A DNA stretch of 34,420 nucleotides from the NCBI GenBank assembly GCA_050247255.1, contig JBFWUM010000044.1:1-34420 (forward strand). Direction: 5' to 3'. The position numbers were made by a program, and so were the translations under genes. The notes under the pieces are model-generated. The model saw only the letters and a program-made list of their open reading frames with translations, was not told where the DNA came from and did not search any database. This document shows positions 27,007-34,420 of this stretch, in pieces. This DNA comes from JBFWUM01 sp050247255. GTDB lineage: Bacteria; Acidobacteriota; Vicinamibacteria; Vicinamibacterales; UBA2999. How positions within the stretch are numbered: position 1 is the stretch's first letter; the number at the start of each line of letters is the position of its first letter.

Positions 27007-27377
27007 CAGAACTCCCGCGGGCTGCGGCCGATGCCGACGATGCTGCAGGCGTAGATGGCGTTCATCTTCCGCCGGCGCGTCTCGGCCATCAGCGCGTCGG
27101 TTTCGGTGCCGGGGTTGAACCAGATCTCCCCGATCTGTTTCTGCTCGAACTCGTCGAGCAGCCGCTCCGCCACGTCCGGCTGCACGTAGACGGTGGCCAT
27201 GTCGATCGGCCCCGGCACGTCGAGGACGGAGCTGAACGTCTTCAGCCCTTCGACCTCCGGCTCGTTCGGGTTGATCGGGATCACCGTGTACCCCTCGTCC
27301 CGGAACGCGCGCAGCGCCTTGTTGCCGAATTTCTGACGATTGCTCGAGGCGCCGATAACCGCGACCGTCTTCGCCAT
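27006..27377 (-). CDS. CoA-binding domain protein (YccU-like)
   Basis: This 123-residue single-domain protein has the Rossmann-like CoA-binding fold: KTVAVIGASSNRQKFGNKALRAF with the GASS nucleotide loop, then YTVIPINPNEPEVEGLKTFSSVLDVPGPIDMATVYVQPD and EIWFNPGTETDAL. It matches the YccU family, related to the N-terminal domain of succinyl-CoA ligase alpha subunit; the biological role is unknown. The ATG at 27377 is chosen over a longer frame that would read through the heptamer array. No Shine-Dalgarno is present, but GATAAT lies 6 nt upstream. Its stop overlaps the CDGSH start. Confidence 0.88.
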   Translation of the reverse strand: MAKTVAVIGASSNRQKFGNKALRAFRDEGYTVIPINPNEPEVEGLKTFSSVLDVPGPIDMATVYVQPDVAERLLDEFEQKQIGEIWFNPGTETDALMAETRRRKMNAIYACSIVGIGRSPREF

Positions 27378-27383
27378 GGGGTG

Positions 27384-27389
27384 ATTATC
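27384..27389 (-). promoter_or_regulatory. Candidate leaderless -10 box for the CoA-binding protein gene
   Basis: GATAAT on the minus strand is followed by CACCCC and the ATG at 27377, a 6-nt gap without a Shine-Dalgarno. Confidence 0.4.
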
Positions 27390-27393
27390 GCAG

Positions 27394-27442
27394 GTGCTTG
27401 GGGCCTGGTGCTTAGTGCTCAGGGCTTGGTGCTTAGTGCCTT
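27394..27442 (-). repeat. Seven-unit heptamer array at the end of a broken gene
   Basis: On the minus strand seven units of the type TAAGCAC or CAAGCAC (variants AAGGCAC, CAAGCCC, TGAGCAC, CAGGCCC) fill 49 nt exactly. TAA in the second unit is the stop codon of the four-helix-bundle remnant. The array lies between that remnant and the CoA-binding protein gene. Confidence 0.75.
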
Positions 27443-27693
27443 GAGCCCAGCTTCTGGCCGAGCACCCGCAGCATGCGGCCGACGGTGTCCTTGCGACCTC
27501 CGCGCGCGAAGCCTTCGGCAATATTTGCGACGATGGACAGCGCTGCGGCATTCAACTGGTCGCGCAAGGCGAAGTCGTTCTGCAGCGGCGGCCGGCGAAT
27601 CAGCCCGCCAATCGCATCACTCAGGGCCTTTGCTGCCTGCCAGACACGAAGCTCCGCGGTACAATCACTCCCGTTGCGCGGTTCCGTCCCCAC
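27433..27693 (-). pseudogene. Truncated four-helix-bundle protein (23S rRNA intervening-sequence type)
   Basis: The minus-strand frame encodes AELRVWQAAKALSDAI and, further on, LRDQLNAAALSIVANIAEGFARGGRKD, the conserved first half of the four-helix-bundle family found in 23S rRNA intervening sequences and elsewhere. Intact members have about 115-125 residues; here similarity stops after the second helix at LRVLGQKLGSRH, and a TAA inside the heptamer array ends the frame. No good start codon precedes ELRVWQ; GTG at 27693 is the nearest reasonable choice, and it overlaps the divergent glycosyltransferase start. It is probably a decaying copy. A short functional protein cannot be excluded. Confidence 0.6.
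27660..27665 (+). promoter_or_regulatory. Candidate leaderless -10 box for the glycosyltransferase gene
   Basis: GGTACAAT (box TACAAT) ends 8 nt before the TTG at 27674, and there is no Shine-Dalgarno. It helps choose that start. It overlaps the coding strand of the four-helix-bundle remnant. Confidence 0.4.
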
Positions 27694-29293
27694 TCTCCTG
27701 CTGCTCGCGATCCTCACCTTTTTCGTCGGCCTGGGCCGCCCTGCGATCACCGACTCTGACGAGGGCTATTACGCCGAAGCGTCGCGGGAGATGGTCGAAA
27801 GCGGCGACTGGCTGACGCCGCGGTTCAACTACGCGGATCGCTGGCAGAAGCCGGTGCTCTACTACTGGCTGACGTCGGCCTTGTACGTGGTCACCGGGCC
27901 GACCGAATGGAGCGCCCGTGCCTGGTCAGCGCTGTCGGGCGTAGGACTCGTCCTCCTCACGTGGCTTGCCGCGCGCCGGCTCACGAGGCGCGAAGACGCC
28001 GCCTTCCTCGCCGGCGCCATCGTCGCCACCTGCTACGGCTACTTCACCATCGCGCGGCTGGCGCTGCCGGACCTGCCGCTTACCTTCTGCATCACCCTTG
28101 CGATCTGGGCGGCACTCGACCGGCGCTGGGCCCTGGCCGGCGTCGCCGCCGGCCTCGGCTTCCTCATGAAGGGGCCGGTGGGCGTGATCATCCCGGCCAT
28201 CGTGCTGCTGCCGATCTGGTGGCGGGAGCGTTCCTGGCCCTCAGTGAGTGACGTCGTCCGCGCCGGCGTCGTCGCCATCGTCGTCGGCTGGCCGTGGTAC
28301 ATCGCCATGATCGCCACGCACGGGTGGGCCTACGTCGAGAGCTTCTTCGTCGGCGACAACCTCGAGCGGTTCGCGACGACGCGCTACAACGACCCGCGGT
28401 CGTTCCTGTTCTACGTGCCGATCGTCGTCGGCGGGCTCGTGCCGTGGGCGATGTACCTGCTGGTCCTGCCCTGGCGCCGGACGGTGGACGTCGTTCGACG
28501 CCGCGCCTGCCTGACGCTCGACGAGTGGCGCCTCGCCATCTGGGCGGCTGCGCCGTTCATCTTCTACACGTTGTCGATCGGCAAGCAGCCGCGCTACGTG
28601 CTGCCCGTGCTGCCGCCGCTGGCGATCCTGCTGGCCGCGTCGATGGCGCGCCGGATAGCGCCAGCATCAGGAGAGGGCAACCGCGGGATTCGCGGGCTCG
28701 CGGCCGCGACGTGGCTGACCGTAGCGATGTTCATCGTCGCGGCCATCCTGCTCTATCGCGCACGGCCGCTGTTCATCATGGCGTATCCGGCGCTGTCGAT
28801 CGCCGCTACGGCCGCGCTCGCCGCCTGCGGCGCGGCCCTCGCGTGGGTCGCCGTGACCACGCGATGGAGCTTGATTCCGCCCGTCCTCGCCGGCACATCG
28901 GCGGTGTTCATGCTCGCCGTCCAGTTCGGCGCGCTCTCCGGCGTGCGGCCCGAGCCGGTGGAAGAGGTTGCCGCGCTGATTCGCGCCAATCGAACCACTG
29001 AGCGGATCGGCGAATTCCAGGTGTTCGTGCGCAACCTGACGTTCTATACCGGGGTCAGGCAGACCGAGCTCTTCAACCACCCGCAGGCACGCGAGTTCGT
29101 CTCGTCGGCGGAGCCGGTGTTACTGGTCGTGAGGGAGCGCGACCTCCAGCAGATCGAGGCGCTGACCGACACGCCGATCACGCGGCTCGGTGAGGTGCGC
29201 TATCTCGATACGGCCAACATCCGCCTGCGCAACCTGTTGGCCCCACTTCCGGACCAGGACATCGAGACCATCGTCCTGGTACGCACTCGTTAG
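27674..29293 (+). CDS. ArnT/PMT-like glycosyltransferase, integral membrane
   Basis: This 539-residue multi-pass protein has the GT39/GT83 (PMT_2) signature at its first periplasmic loop: DSDEGYYAEASREMVESGDWLTPRFNYADRWQKPVLYYWL, whose acidic residues are catalytic or metal-linked. About a dozen hydrophobic helices follow, with KGPVGVIIPAIVLLPIWW and GWPWYIAMI. The last third is a soluble periplasmic domain (PVEEVAALIRANRTTERIGEF onwards). Such enzymes move sugars from polyprenyl phosphate to lipid A, proteins or glycans; the acceptor is unknown here. The TTG at 27674 is the best start because the signature comes before any in-frame ATG and a TACAAT box sits 8 nt upstream; longer starts would run through the antisense remnant. 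The stop overlaps that of the convergent oxidase gene. Confidence 0.85.
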   Translation: MRGSVPTLLLLAILTFFVGLGRPAITDSDEGYYAEASREMVESGDWLTPRFNYADRWQKPVLYYWLTSALYVVTGPTEWSARAWSALSGVGLVLLTWLAARRLTRREDAAFLAGAIVATCYGYFTIARLALPDLPLTFCITLAIWAALDRRWALAGVAAGLGFLMKGPVGVIIPAIVLLPIWWRERSWPSVSDVVRAGVVAIVVGWPWYIAMIATHGWAYVESFFVGDNLERFATTRYNDPRSFLFYVPIVVGGLVPWAMYLLVLPWRRTVDVVRRRACLTLDEWRLAIWAAAPFIFYTLSIGKQPRYVLPVLPPLAILLAASMARRIAPASGEGNRGIRGLAAATWLTVAMFIVAAILLYRARPLFIMAYPALSIAATAALAACGAALAWVAVTTRWSLIPPVLAGTSAVFMLAVQFGALSGVRPEPVEEVAALIRANRTTERIGEFQVFVRNLTFYTGVRQTELFNHPQAREFVSSAEPVLLVVRERDLQQIEALTDTPITRLGEVRYLDTANIRLRNLLAPLPDQDIETIVLVRTR

Positions 29294-30054
29294 GGGAAGA
29301 TCTTCCCCGGATTCAGGATGTTGTTCGGGTCGAACGCGGCCTTCACGCGCGTCATCAGCGCGATCTCTTCCGCCGAGAGTTCCAGGCCGATGTAAGGCTT
29401 CTTCGCGAAGCCGATGCCGTGCTCGCCGCTGATCGAGCCGTCGAGGGCGACGACACGTTCGAACAGCATCCGCTCGGCGGCGTGGGCGCGCGCCATCTCG
29501 TCGTCGTTGCCCGGCTTCACCATCAGGTTCACGTGGATGTTGCCGTCGCCGGCGTGCCCGAACGACGCCACCGGCAGGCCGAACTGGCGCTTCAGCCCGG
29601 CGATGACCTCGAACAGCTGCGGCACGCGCCCGCGTGGGACGACGACGTCGTGGTTGACCTTGTGCAGGCCGGTGGCCTTGAGCGCGAGTGAGACCGCGCG
29701 GCGCACGCTCCAGATGCGCTCGCGCTCCTCCGCGTCGGTGGCGCGCGTCAGCGACACGGCGCCGACGCTGCGGCACGCCTCCTCGACGCGCGCGATCTCT
29801 TCGTCCACCGCCGCCGGCGTGCCGTCCGATTCGACGATGAGGACCGCCCCGGTGCCAGGCGGCACCAGCGCCACGCCGGTGTGCCGCTGCACGGCGTCGA
29901 GCGAATCGCGGTCGATAAGCTCCACGGCAGCGGGCACGACACGCCGCGCAATCAGCGCCGTGACAGCATCCACCGCTCCCTGGATGCCACCGAACGTGGC
30001 CAGCAGCGTCTCTTGCGCCGGCGGCTTCGGCACCAGGCGCAGCGTGATCTTCGT
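29290..30054 (-). CDS. FAD-linked oxidase C-terminal part (GlcD / D-lactate dehydrogenase-like), cut by the gap
   Basis: The visible 254 residues are the C-terminal cap domain of the FAD_binding_4/FAD-oxidase_C family. TKITLRLVPKPPAQETLLATF begins the part after the FAD domain. RRAVSLALKATG, NHDVVVPRGRVPQLFEVI, GHAGDGNIHVNLM (metal and substrate His) and SGEHGIGFAKKPYI follow, ending DPNNILNPGKIFP. These match glycolate oxidase subunit GlcD and related D-2-hydroxyacid dehydrogenases. The FAD-binding half (about 200 residues) should lie upstream, in the assembly gap, so that gap must represent at least about 600 nt. The gene follows the aminotransferase on the same strand. Confidence 0.88.
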   Translation of the reverse strand, partial: TKITLRLVPKPPAQETLLATFGGIQGAVDAVTALIARRVVPAAVELIDRDSLDAVQRHTGVALVPPGTGAVLIVESDGTPAAVDEEIARVEEACRSVGAVSLTRATDAEERERIWSVRRAVSLALKATGLHKVNHDVVVPRGRVPQLFEVIAGLKRQFGLPVASFGHAGDGNIHVNLMVKPGNDDEMARAHAAERMLFERVVALDGSISGEHGIGFAKKPYIGLELSAEEIALMTRVKAAFDPNNILNPGKIFP

Positions 30055-30154
30055 NNNNNNNNNNNNNNNNNNNNNNNNNNNNNNNNNNNNNNNNNNNNNN
30101 NNNNNNNNNNNNNNNNNNNNNNNNNNNNNNNNNNNNNNNNNNNNNNNNNNNNNN
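30055..30154. other. Assembly gap of 100 N
   Basis: Exactly 100 N, a conventional placeholder for unknown length. The missing sequence should contain the 3' end of the aminotransferase gene and the 5' half of the FAD oxidase gene. Confidence 0.98.
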
Positions 30155-31284
30155 CGCAGCTGCTCCATCGACGTGGCGTAGGAGATCCGCAGGTAGCCGG
30201 GCGAGTCGAAGCCTTCGCCGGGGACGACGGCGACCATTTCCCTGGCGATCAGCTGCTCCGCGAACGCCAGCGAGGTCGGCACCTCTGGCGTCAGCAGGCC
30301 GGTGATGTCCGGGAACAGGTAGAACGCGCCGCGCGGCTTCACGCACTTGATGCCGGGGTGCGCCGTCAGCCAGGCGTGCAGGTTGTCGCGGCGGACGCGG
30401 TACTCCTCGAGCATCGCCACCACGGCGTCCTGTGATCCGGAGATCGCGGCAAGCGCCGCCTTCTGCGTAATCGACGTGATGTTCGAGGTTGACTGCCCCT
30501 GGATCACGTTCATCGCCGTCGTCAGTTCCTTCGGGGCAATCGTCCAGCCGCAGCGCCAGCCGGTCATCGCGTACGATTTCGACGCCGAGCCGCAGATGAC
30601 CGTGCGGTTGCGGTGCTTCTCGAACAGGACCTTCGGCAGGTTGTGCGGCACCGGGTCGTAGATCAACTGCTCGTAGCAGAGGTCGACGATGATCCAGATG
30701 CCCTTCGCCGCCGCGGCGTCGGCAATCCGGCCGAGCGTCGGCTCATCGATCAGCCCGCCGGTCGGATTGGTCGGCGAGTTGATGATGATCGCCTTCGTCT
30801 TCGGCGTGATCTTCGCGAGGATCGCGTCCGCGTGGACGGTGAAACCGTCGTCCTGGCTGGTCGGGACGATGATCGGCGTGGCGCCGGCGAGCTTCACCTG
30901 CTCCGGGATGGTCGGCCAGTACGGCGAGTGCGTGATGACTTCGTCGCCCGGGTCATACAACGCGAGCGCCGCATTGAAGAGCGCCTGCTTGCCGCCGACG
31001 GTGAAGAGCACCTCGGCCGGCGTGATCTCGACCCCGTACTGGTTCTTGTAGCGGTCGCACAGCGCCTGGCGCAGCTCGGGGATGCCCTGCGAAACGGTGT
31101 AGCGCGTGAAGTTCGCGTCGATCGCCGCCTTGCCCGCCGCCTTCACGTGCTCCGGGGTCGGAAAGTCCGGCTCCCCGGCGCTGAAGTCGACGACATTGTG
31201 GCCGGCGCGGCGAAGCCGATCGGCTTCGGCGGCGACCTTGAGGGTGGCGGACGGCGCCACCTGGGCGAGACGCTGAGCAAACAT
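30155..31284 (-). CDS. Aspartate aminotransferase-like class I PLP enzyme, 3' end in the gap
   Basis: The visible 376 residues match the class I aminotransferase family of the Thermus AspAT type (subgroup Ib). Motifs in order: FSAGEPDFPTPEHVKAA, YTVSQGIPELRQALCDRY, VGGKQALFNAALALYDPGDEV, INSPTNPTGG, ASKSYAMTGWRCGW with the PLP Lys, and PGEGFDSPGYLRISYATS with the carboxylate-binding Arg. Family members have about 395-400 residues, so only some 20 residues are missing in the gap. It interconverts aspartate or other amino acids with 2-oxo acids in the cytoplasm. AGGAG lies 9 nt before the ATG at 31284, directly after a TTCA-loop palindrome. Confidence 0.92.
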
Positions 31285-31299
31285 TCCCGGATACTCCTG

Positions 31300-31317
31300 G
31301 CGGAACTGAAGTTCCGC
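31300..31317 (-). repeat. TTCA-loop palindrome between coaD and the aminotransferase gene
   Basis: On the minus strand GCGGAACTTCAGTTCCGC is identical over 18 nt to the copy at 2745-2762, some 28.5 kb away. It is preceded by GTAGCT and the heptamer array, and followed by the aminotransferase Shine-Dalgarno. Confidence 0.8.
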
Positions 31318-31323
31318 AGCTAC

Positions 31324-31365
31324 CTTCGACCTTTGACCTTTGACCTTCGACCTTTGACCTTCGAC
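31324..31365 (-). repeat. Six-unit heptamer array directly after the coaD stop
   Basis: On the minus strand six exact units, GTCGAAG or GTCAAAG (three of each), start at the base after the coaD TAG and fill 42 nt. The only variable base is the fourth (G or A). A TTCA-loop palindrome follows within 6 nt. Confidence 0.85.
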
Positions 31366-31875
31366 CTACACCGCCGCAGGCGATTTCCTGCGCATCCAGT
31401 CCTCGACGGCCGGCGGCACGAGGCCGCGCACCGAGCCGCCAAGCTTGAACACTTCCTTGATCAGCCGCGAGCTGAGGTACGTGTACTGCTCGGCCGGCAT
31501 CATGAACACCGTTTCGAGCGTCGGCTCCATGTGGCGGTTCATCAGCGCCATCTGGAACTCGTACTCGAAGTCCGACACCGCCCGCAGACCGCGGACGAGG
31601 GCGCTGGCGCGCTTGCGGCGCGCGTACTCGACGAGCAGCCCGTCGAAGGTCTCGACCTCGACGTTCGGGTACTCGCGGAACACCTCGCGGATGATGTCCA
31701 CCCGCTCCGCGGCGGTGAACAGCGGCTGCTTCTCGGCGTTGACAAGCACCGCGACGCAGATGCGCTCGAACAGGTGCGCGCTGCGCAGGATGATGTCGAC
31801 GTGGCCGTTGGTCAGCGGATCGAACGACCCGGGAAAGATCGCGAGTCGTCCCTGCGGCGTGCCCGCGCGGCTCAT
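31366..31875 (-). CDS. coaD: Pantetheine-phosphate adenylyltransferase
   Basis: CoaD (169 residues) makes dephospho-CoA from 4'-phosphopantetheine and ATP, the penultimate step of CoA synthesis. The nucleotidyltransferase motif is FPGSFDPLTNGHVDII (TNGH form of HxGH). ALVRGLRAVSDFEYEFQMALMNR and the C-terminal TYLSSRLIKEVFKLGGSV are family hallmarks. The start ATG overlaps the rsmD stop (ATGA), a common rsmD-coaD arrangement. The stop TAG is followed without any spacer by a heptamer array. Confidence 0.97.
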   Translation of the reverse strand: MSRAGTPQGRLAIFPGSFDPLTNGHVDIILRSAHLFERICVAVLVNAEKQPLFTAAERVDIIREVFREYPNVEVETFDGLLVEYARRKRASALVRGLRAVSDFEYEFQMALMNRHMEPTLETVFMMPAEQYTYLSSRLIKEVFKLGGSVRGLVPPAVEDWMRRKSPAAV

Positions 31876-32450
31876 CGTGTGCCCTCATGGCCGGACCTCG
31901 CGAGGTCCAACCCACATTCGTAGAACGTCAACGCGCTGTCGCCCGACTTCACGTCGCGCACCCTGATCAGCGACGCCGGCGCGTCCGGCTCGCGCCGCGT
32001 GGCGCGTTCGAGGACGAGCAGGCCGCCCGCCCGCAGCCGCGCCGCGGCCGCGTCGAGCACCTCCCGCGTGTTGGCGATGTCGTAGGGCGGATCCAGCAGG
32101 ATCAGGTCGAAACCGGCATCGGCCGGCATGCGACGAAGCGCGGCCACGAGCTCGCCGCCCTCGATAGTATAGCCTTGCGCCGGCACGCCGCAGGCGGCCA
32201 GGTTGGCAGCGATCAGCGCCTGCGCGCGGCGATCGCGCTCGACGAACACGACGCGCGCGGCGCCGCGGCTGAGCGCCTCGATTCCCACCGCCCCCGTTCC
32301 GGCAAATCCATCCAGCACGGCCGCGCCGGCCATGCGCGGCGCCAGGATGTTGAACAGCGTCTCACGCAGCTTGTCGGACGTCGGCCGCAGCCCATCCCAC
32401 GTGGGGGCCTTCAGCCGCCGCCCCTTGTACGCCCCCGCGATGACCCTCAT
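31872..32450 (-). CDS. rsmD: 16S rRNA (guanine966-N2)-methyltransferase
   Basis: RsmD (192 residues) methylates G966 of 16S rRNA in the assembled small subunit. It begins MRVIAGAYKGRRLKAP with the typical RPTSDKLRETLFNIL, then the SAM-binding motif VLDGFAGTGAVGIEALSRGA and the catalytic LLDPPYD. The ATG at 32450 is chosen because the family starts at MRVIAG and it overlaps the recG stop (ATGA); a much longer open frame upstream only shadows recG. The stop overlaps the coaD start, making recG-rsmD-coaD one coupled unit. Confidence 0.96.
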   Translation of the reverse strand: MRVIAGAYKGRRLKAPTWDGLRPTSDKLRETLFNILAPRMAGAAVLDGFAGTGAVGIEALSRGAARVVFVERDRRAQALIAANLAACGVPAQGYTIEGGELVAALRRMPADAGFDLILLDPPYDIANTREVLDAAAARLRAGGLLVLERATRREPDAPASLIRVRDVKSGDSALTFYECGLDLARSGHEGTR

Positions 32451-34420
32451 CCGACCTCGATCAGGCCGAACTGGTCCTTCCACTGCGACTCGACGAAACG
32501 CAGCAGCTCCGGGGTGAGCCCGCCTTCGGCCACCAGCCGCCGCGCCTCGCGGTGCGCCTCCTCCATGATGTCGCGGTCCCGGACCAGGTCGCCGGTGCGC
32601 AGCTTCGGCAGCCCGGACTGGCGGGTCCCGAAAAAGTCGCCGGGGCCACGCAGCTCCAGGTCCCGTTCGGCGATGACGAACCCGTCGTTGGTCTCGGCCA
32701 TCGCCTTCAGCCGCTCGCGCGCGTCGTCGGTCCACGGCGCCTGGTACAGCAGGATGCAATGCGACTCCCACTGGCCGCGGCCGACGCGGCCGCGCAGCTG
32801 GTGGAGCTGCGACAGGCCGAATCGCTCGGCGTGCTCGACGACCATGATCGAGGCGTTGGCCACGTCGACGCCCACCTCGACAACGGTCGTCGAGACGAGG
32901 ATGTGGATCTGCCCCGCCGCAAATGCGGCCATGACGCGATCCTTGGCATCCTGCTTCATGCGGCCGTGCAGCAGCGCCACGCGGTACGCCGGAAAGACCT
33001 CCGCCTGCAGGTGATCGGCCATCTCGGTGGCCGACTTCAGGTCGATCTTCTCGGACTCCTCGACGAGCGGGTAGATGATGTACGCCTGGCGCCCGGCATC
33101 GAGCTGCTGGCGGATCAGCTCGTAGATCTCGTCGCGCCGCGACTCCGGCTTGACCCACGTCTTCACCGGCTTGCGCCCGGGCGGCAGGTCGGGAATCTTC
33201 GACACGTCGAGCTCGCTGTAGTCGGTCAGCGCCAGCGTGCGCGGAATCGGCGTCGCGGTCATCAGCAGCACGTCGGGCCGCAACCCCTTCTCGCGCAGCG
33301 CCGCCCGCTGCGCCACGCCGAAGCGATGCTGCTCGTCGATGACGACCAGCCCCAGCGTGTGGAACTTGATCTTCTCCTGTACCAGCGCGTGAGTGCCGAC
33401 GACGAGGTGCGTCGTCCCGCGCTCGATGTTGGCGGCGAGCGTGTGCTTGTGCAGCGGCGGCGTGCTGCCGGTCAGGAGGTCGACGCGGAAGCGCGACGCG
33501 GCAAGCAGCCGCGCGATGTTGGCGTAGTGCTGGTTGGCGAGGATCTCGGTCGGCGCCATGAACGCTACCTGCAGCCCGTTCTCCATGGCCACCACCGCGG
33601 CGAGCAGCGCGACGATCGTCTTGCCGGCGCCGACGTCGCCCTGCAGGAGCCGGTGCATCGGCTCGGGGCGCTGCATGTCCTCGACAATCTCCTTGACCGC
33701 CTGGCGCTGCCCGGGCGTCAGCTTGAACGGCAGGATCTTCGCGGCGCTGGCGCGGATCCGATCGTCGACCGCCGGGACGAACGGCTTGAGCTCGGCGCTC
33801 GTCGCGTGTCGCCGCCAGGCGTGCCCGACCTGGAACAGGAAGAACTCTTCGAAGATCAGCCGCGTCTGCGCCGGCGTGCGGAAGCGGTTGAGCACCTCCA
33901 CCGAGGCTTCGTTCGGCGGAAAGTGCGTGTCCTGGATCGCCGCGCGGCGCGGCGCCAGCGTCAGGCGCGCCCGGAGATCCGCGGGCAGCAGGTCCGGCAG
34001 CTCCTCCGGCAGCATGTCGACCGCCGCCATCACGAGCTTGCGCTGCATGTTCGGGGTGACCGTGCCGGTCTTCTCGTAGAACGGCACGATGCGCCCGGTG
34101 TGCAGCCCGCCCACCCCACCGTCGCCAGCCTCAGCCGTCCCGACAACTTCAAACTCGGGATTCAGGAAATGCAGGCCACTCGAATCGAGCTTGACCTCGC
34201 CGAAGATCACCACCTGCAGGTGCGGCTTGAGGATGTCGGCGAGGTAGGCCTGGTTCATCCAGGTGCCGCGCACGGCGCCGCTCGTGTCGCCGATCACCGC
34301 GTGAAAGATCTTGAAGCCGCGCCGCCGCGTCGTCGCCAGGTTGGCGCTCTTGATCTCGCCGACGATCGCGGCCTTCTGCCCCGGACGGAGCGAGGCGATC
34401 GGCTGCATGCGGCTCCGATC
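32447..34420 (-). CDS. recG: ATP-dependent DNA helicase RecG, N-terminus outside window
   Basis: RecG is a superfamily 2 helicase that reverses stalled forks and moves Holliday junctions. The frame is open to the right edge; residues DRSR before the first ATG (34408) match the conserved RYEDR region, so that ATG is internal and about 30-100 residues are missing. The wedge OB-fold is at the start (ASLRPGQKAAIVGEIKSA). Helicase motifs: I GDVGAGKT, Ia MAPTEILANQH, II IDEQHRFG (DEQH box), III MTATPIPRT, then VEVGVDVANASIMVVE and the VI region QLRGRVGRG. The C-terminal TRG-like RDLELRGPGDFFGTRQSG follows. The stop overlaps the rsmD start. Confidence 0.96.
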   Translation of the reverse strand, partial: DRSRMQPIASLRPGQKAAIVGEIKSANLATTRRRGFKIFHAVIGDTSGAVRGTWMNQAYLADILKPHLQVVIFGEVKLDSSGLHFLNPEFEVVGTAEAGDGGVGGLHTGRIVPFYEKTGTVTPNMQRKLVMAAVDMLPEELPDLLPADLRARLTLAPRRAAIQDTHFPPNEASVEVLNRFRTPAQTRLIFEEFFLFQVGHAWRRHATSAELKPFVPAVDDRIRASAAKILPFKLTPGQRQAVKEIVEDMQRPEPMHRLLQGDVGAGKTIVALLAAVVAMENGLQVAFMAPTEILANQHYANIARLLAASRFRVDLLTGSTPPLHKHTLAANIERGTTHLVVGTHALVQEKIKFHTLGLVVIDEQHRFGVAQRAALREKGLRPDVLLMTATPIPRTLALTDYSELDVSKIPDLPPGRKPVKTWVKPESRRDEIYELIRQQLDAGRQAYIIYPLVEESEKIDLKSATEMADHLQAEVFPAYRVALLHGRMKQDAKDRVMAAFAAGQIHILVSTTVVEVGVDVANASIMVVEHAERFGLSQLHQLRGRVGRGQWESHCILLYQAPWTDDARERLKAMAETNDGFVIAERDLELRGPGDFFGTRQSGLPKLRTGDLVRDRDIMEEAHREARRLVAEGGLTPELLRFVESQWKDQFGLIEVG

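Noticed and set aside
29290..31284. A single 664-residue protein joining an aminotransferase and an FAD oxidase domain.
   Set aside because: The join consists of 100 N. Each half is a recognisable, separately incomplete protein.
32451..33158. N-terminal extension of RsmD.
   Set aside because: It overlaps the recG coding region entirely; RsmD begins MRVIAG.

Overview
The window is GC-rich, densely packed bacterial chromosome from a draft or metagenome assembly (one 100-N gap at 30055-30154). There is no rRNA, tRNA, IS, phage or CRISPR. The gene types point to Acidobacteriota, probably a Vicinamibacteria-like lineage: exported PD40 propeller plus M28 peptidase, exported versions of normally cytoplasmic enzymes, an HspR-headed chaperone operon and many small secreted proteins. 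This placement is inferred from gene content and was not computed.

Layout. 1-2725 (-): a class A penicillin-binding protein followed by a PAS histidine kinase that runs off the left edge. 2789-5666 (+): secreted PD40 propeller and secreted M28/PDZ peptidase. 5749-6480 (-): TerC membrane protein. 6588-12506 (+): stress operon hspR, a J-domain co-chaperone, clpB and ftsH, behind a strong promoter that overlaps a HAIR-like operator. 12603-14849 (+): small secreted protein, beta-barrel protein and a diadenylate-cyclase-like (DACNV-type) protein. 14846-17800 (-): exported FAH-family hydrolase, SnoaL-like protein and Tat-exported zinc dehydrogenase. 17855-19318 (+): Moco-sulfurase-like class V aminotransferase. 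19323-25813 (-): branched-chain amino acid operon ilvB-ilvN-ilvC-ilvD plus a metallo-beta-lactamase-fold lipoprotein. 25950-26801 (+): glycine-zipper lipoprotein. 26812-27693 (-): CDGSH protein, CoA-binding protein and a broken four-helix-bundle gene. 27674-29293 (+): ArnT-like glycosyltransferase. 29290-34420 (-): FAD-linked oxidase and aspartate aminotransferase, both cut by the gap, then coaD, rsmD and recG (running off the right edge), which overlap by ATGA junctions.

The most unusual content lies between genes. (1) Seven loci (one of them weak) carry arrays of degenerate repeats with a strict 7-nt period. The unit sequence differs from locus to locus but the period does not. The arrays sit at gene 3' ends and often contain or abut the stop codon; in clpB the array is translated. 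(2) Five short perfect palindromes share an oriented TTCA loop closed by C-G while their stems differ in compensating ways. (3) Several genes without a Shine-Dalgarno have a TANNNT- or GATAAT-like -10 box only 5-8 nt before the start codon, which suggests leaderless transcription. The first two look like dispersed element families and are the best candidates here for something undescribed.
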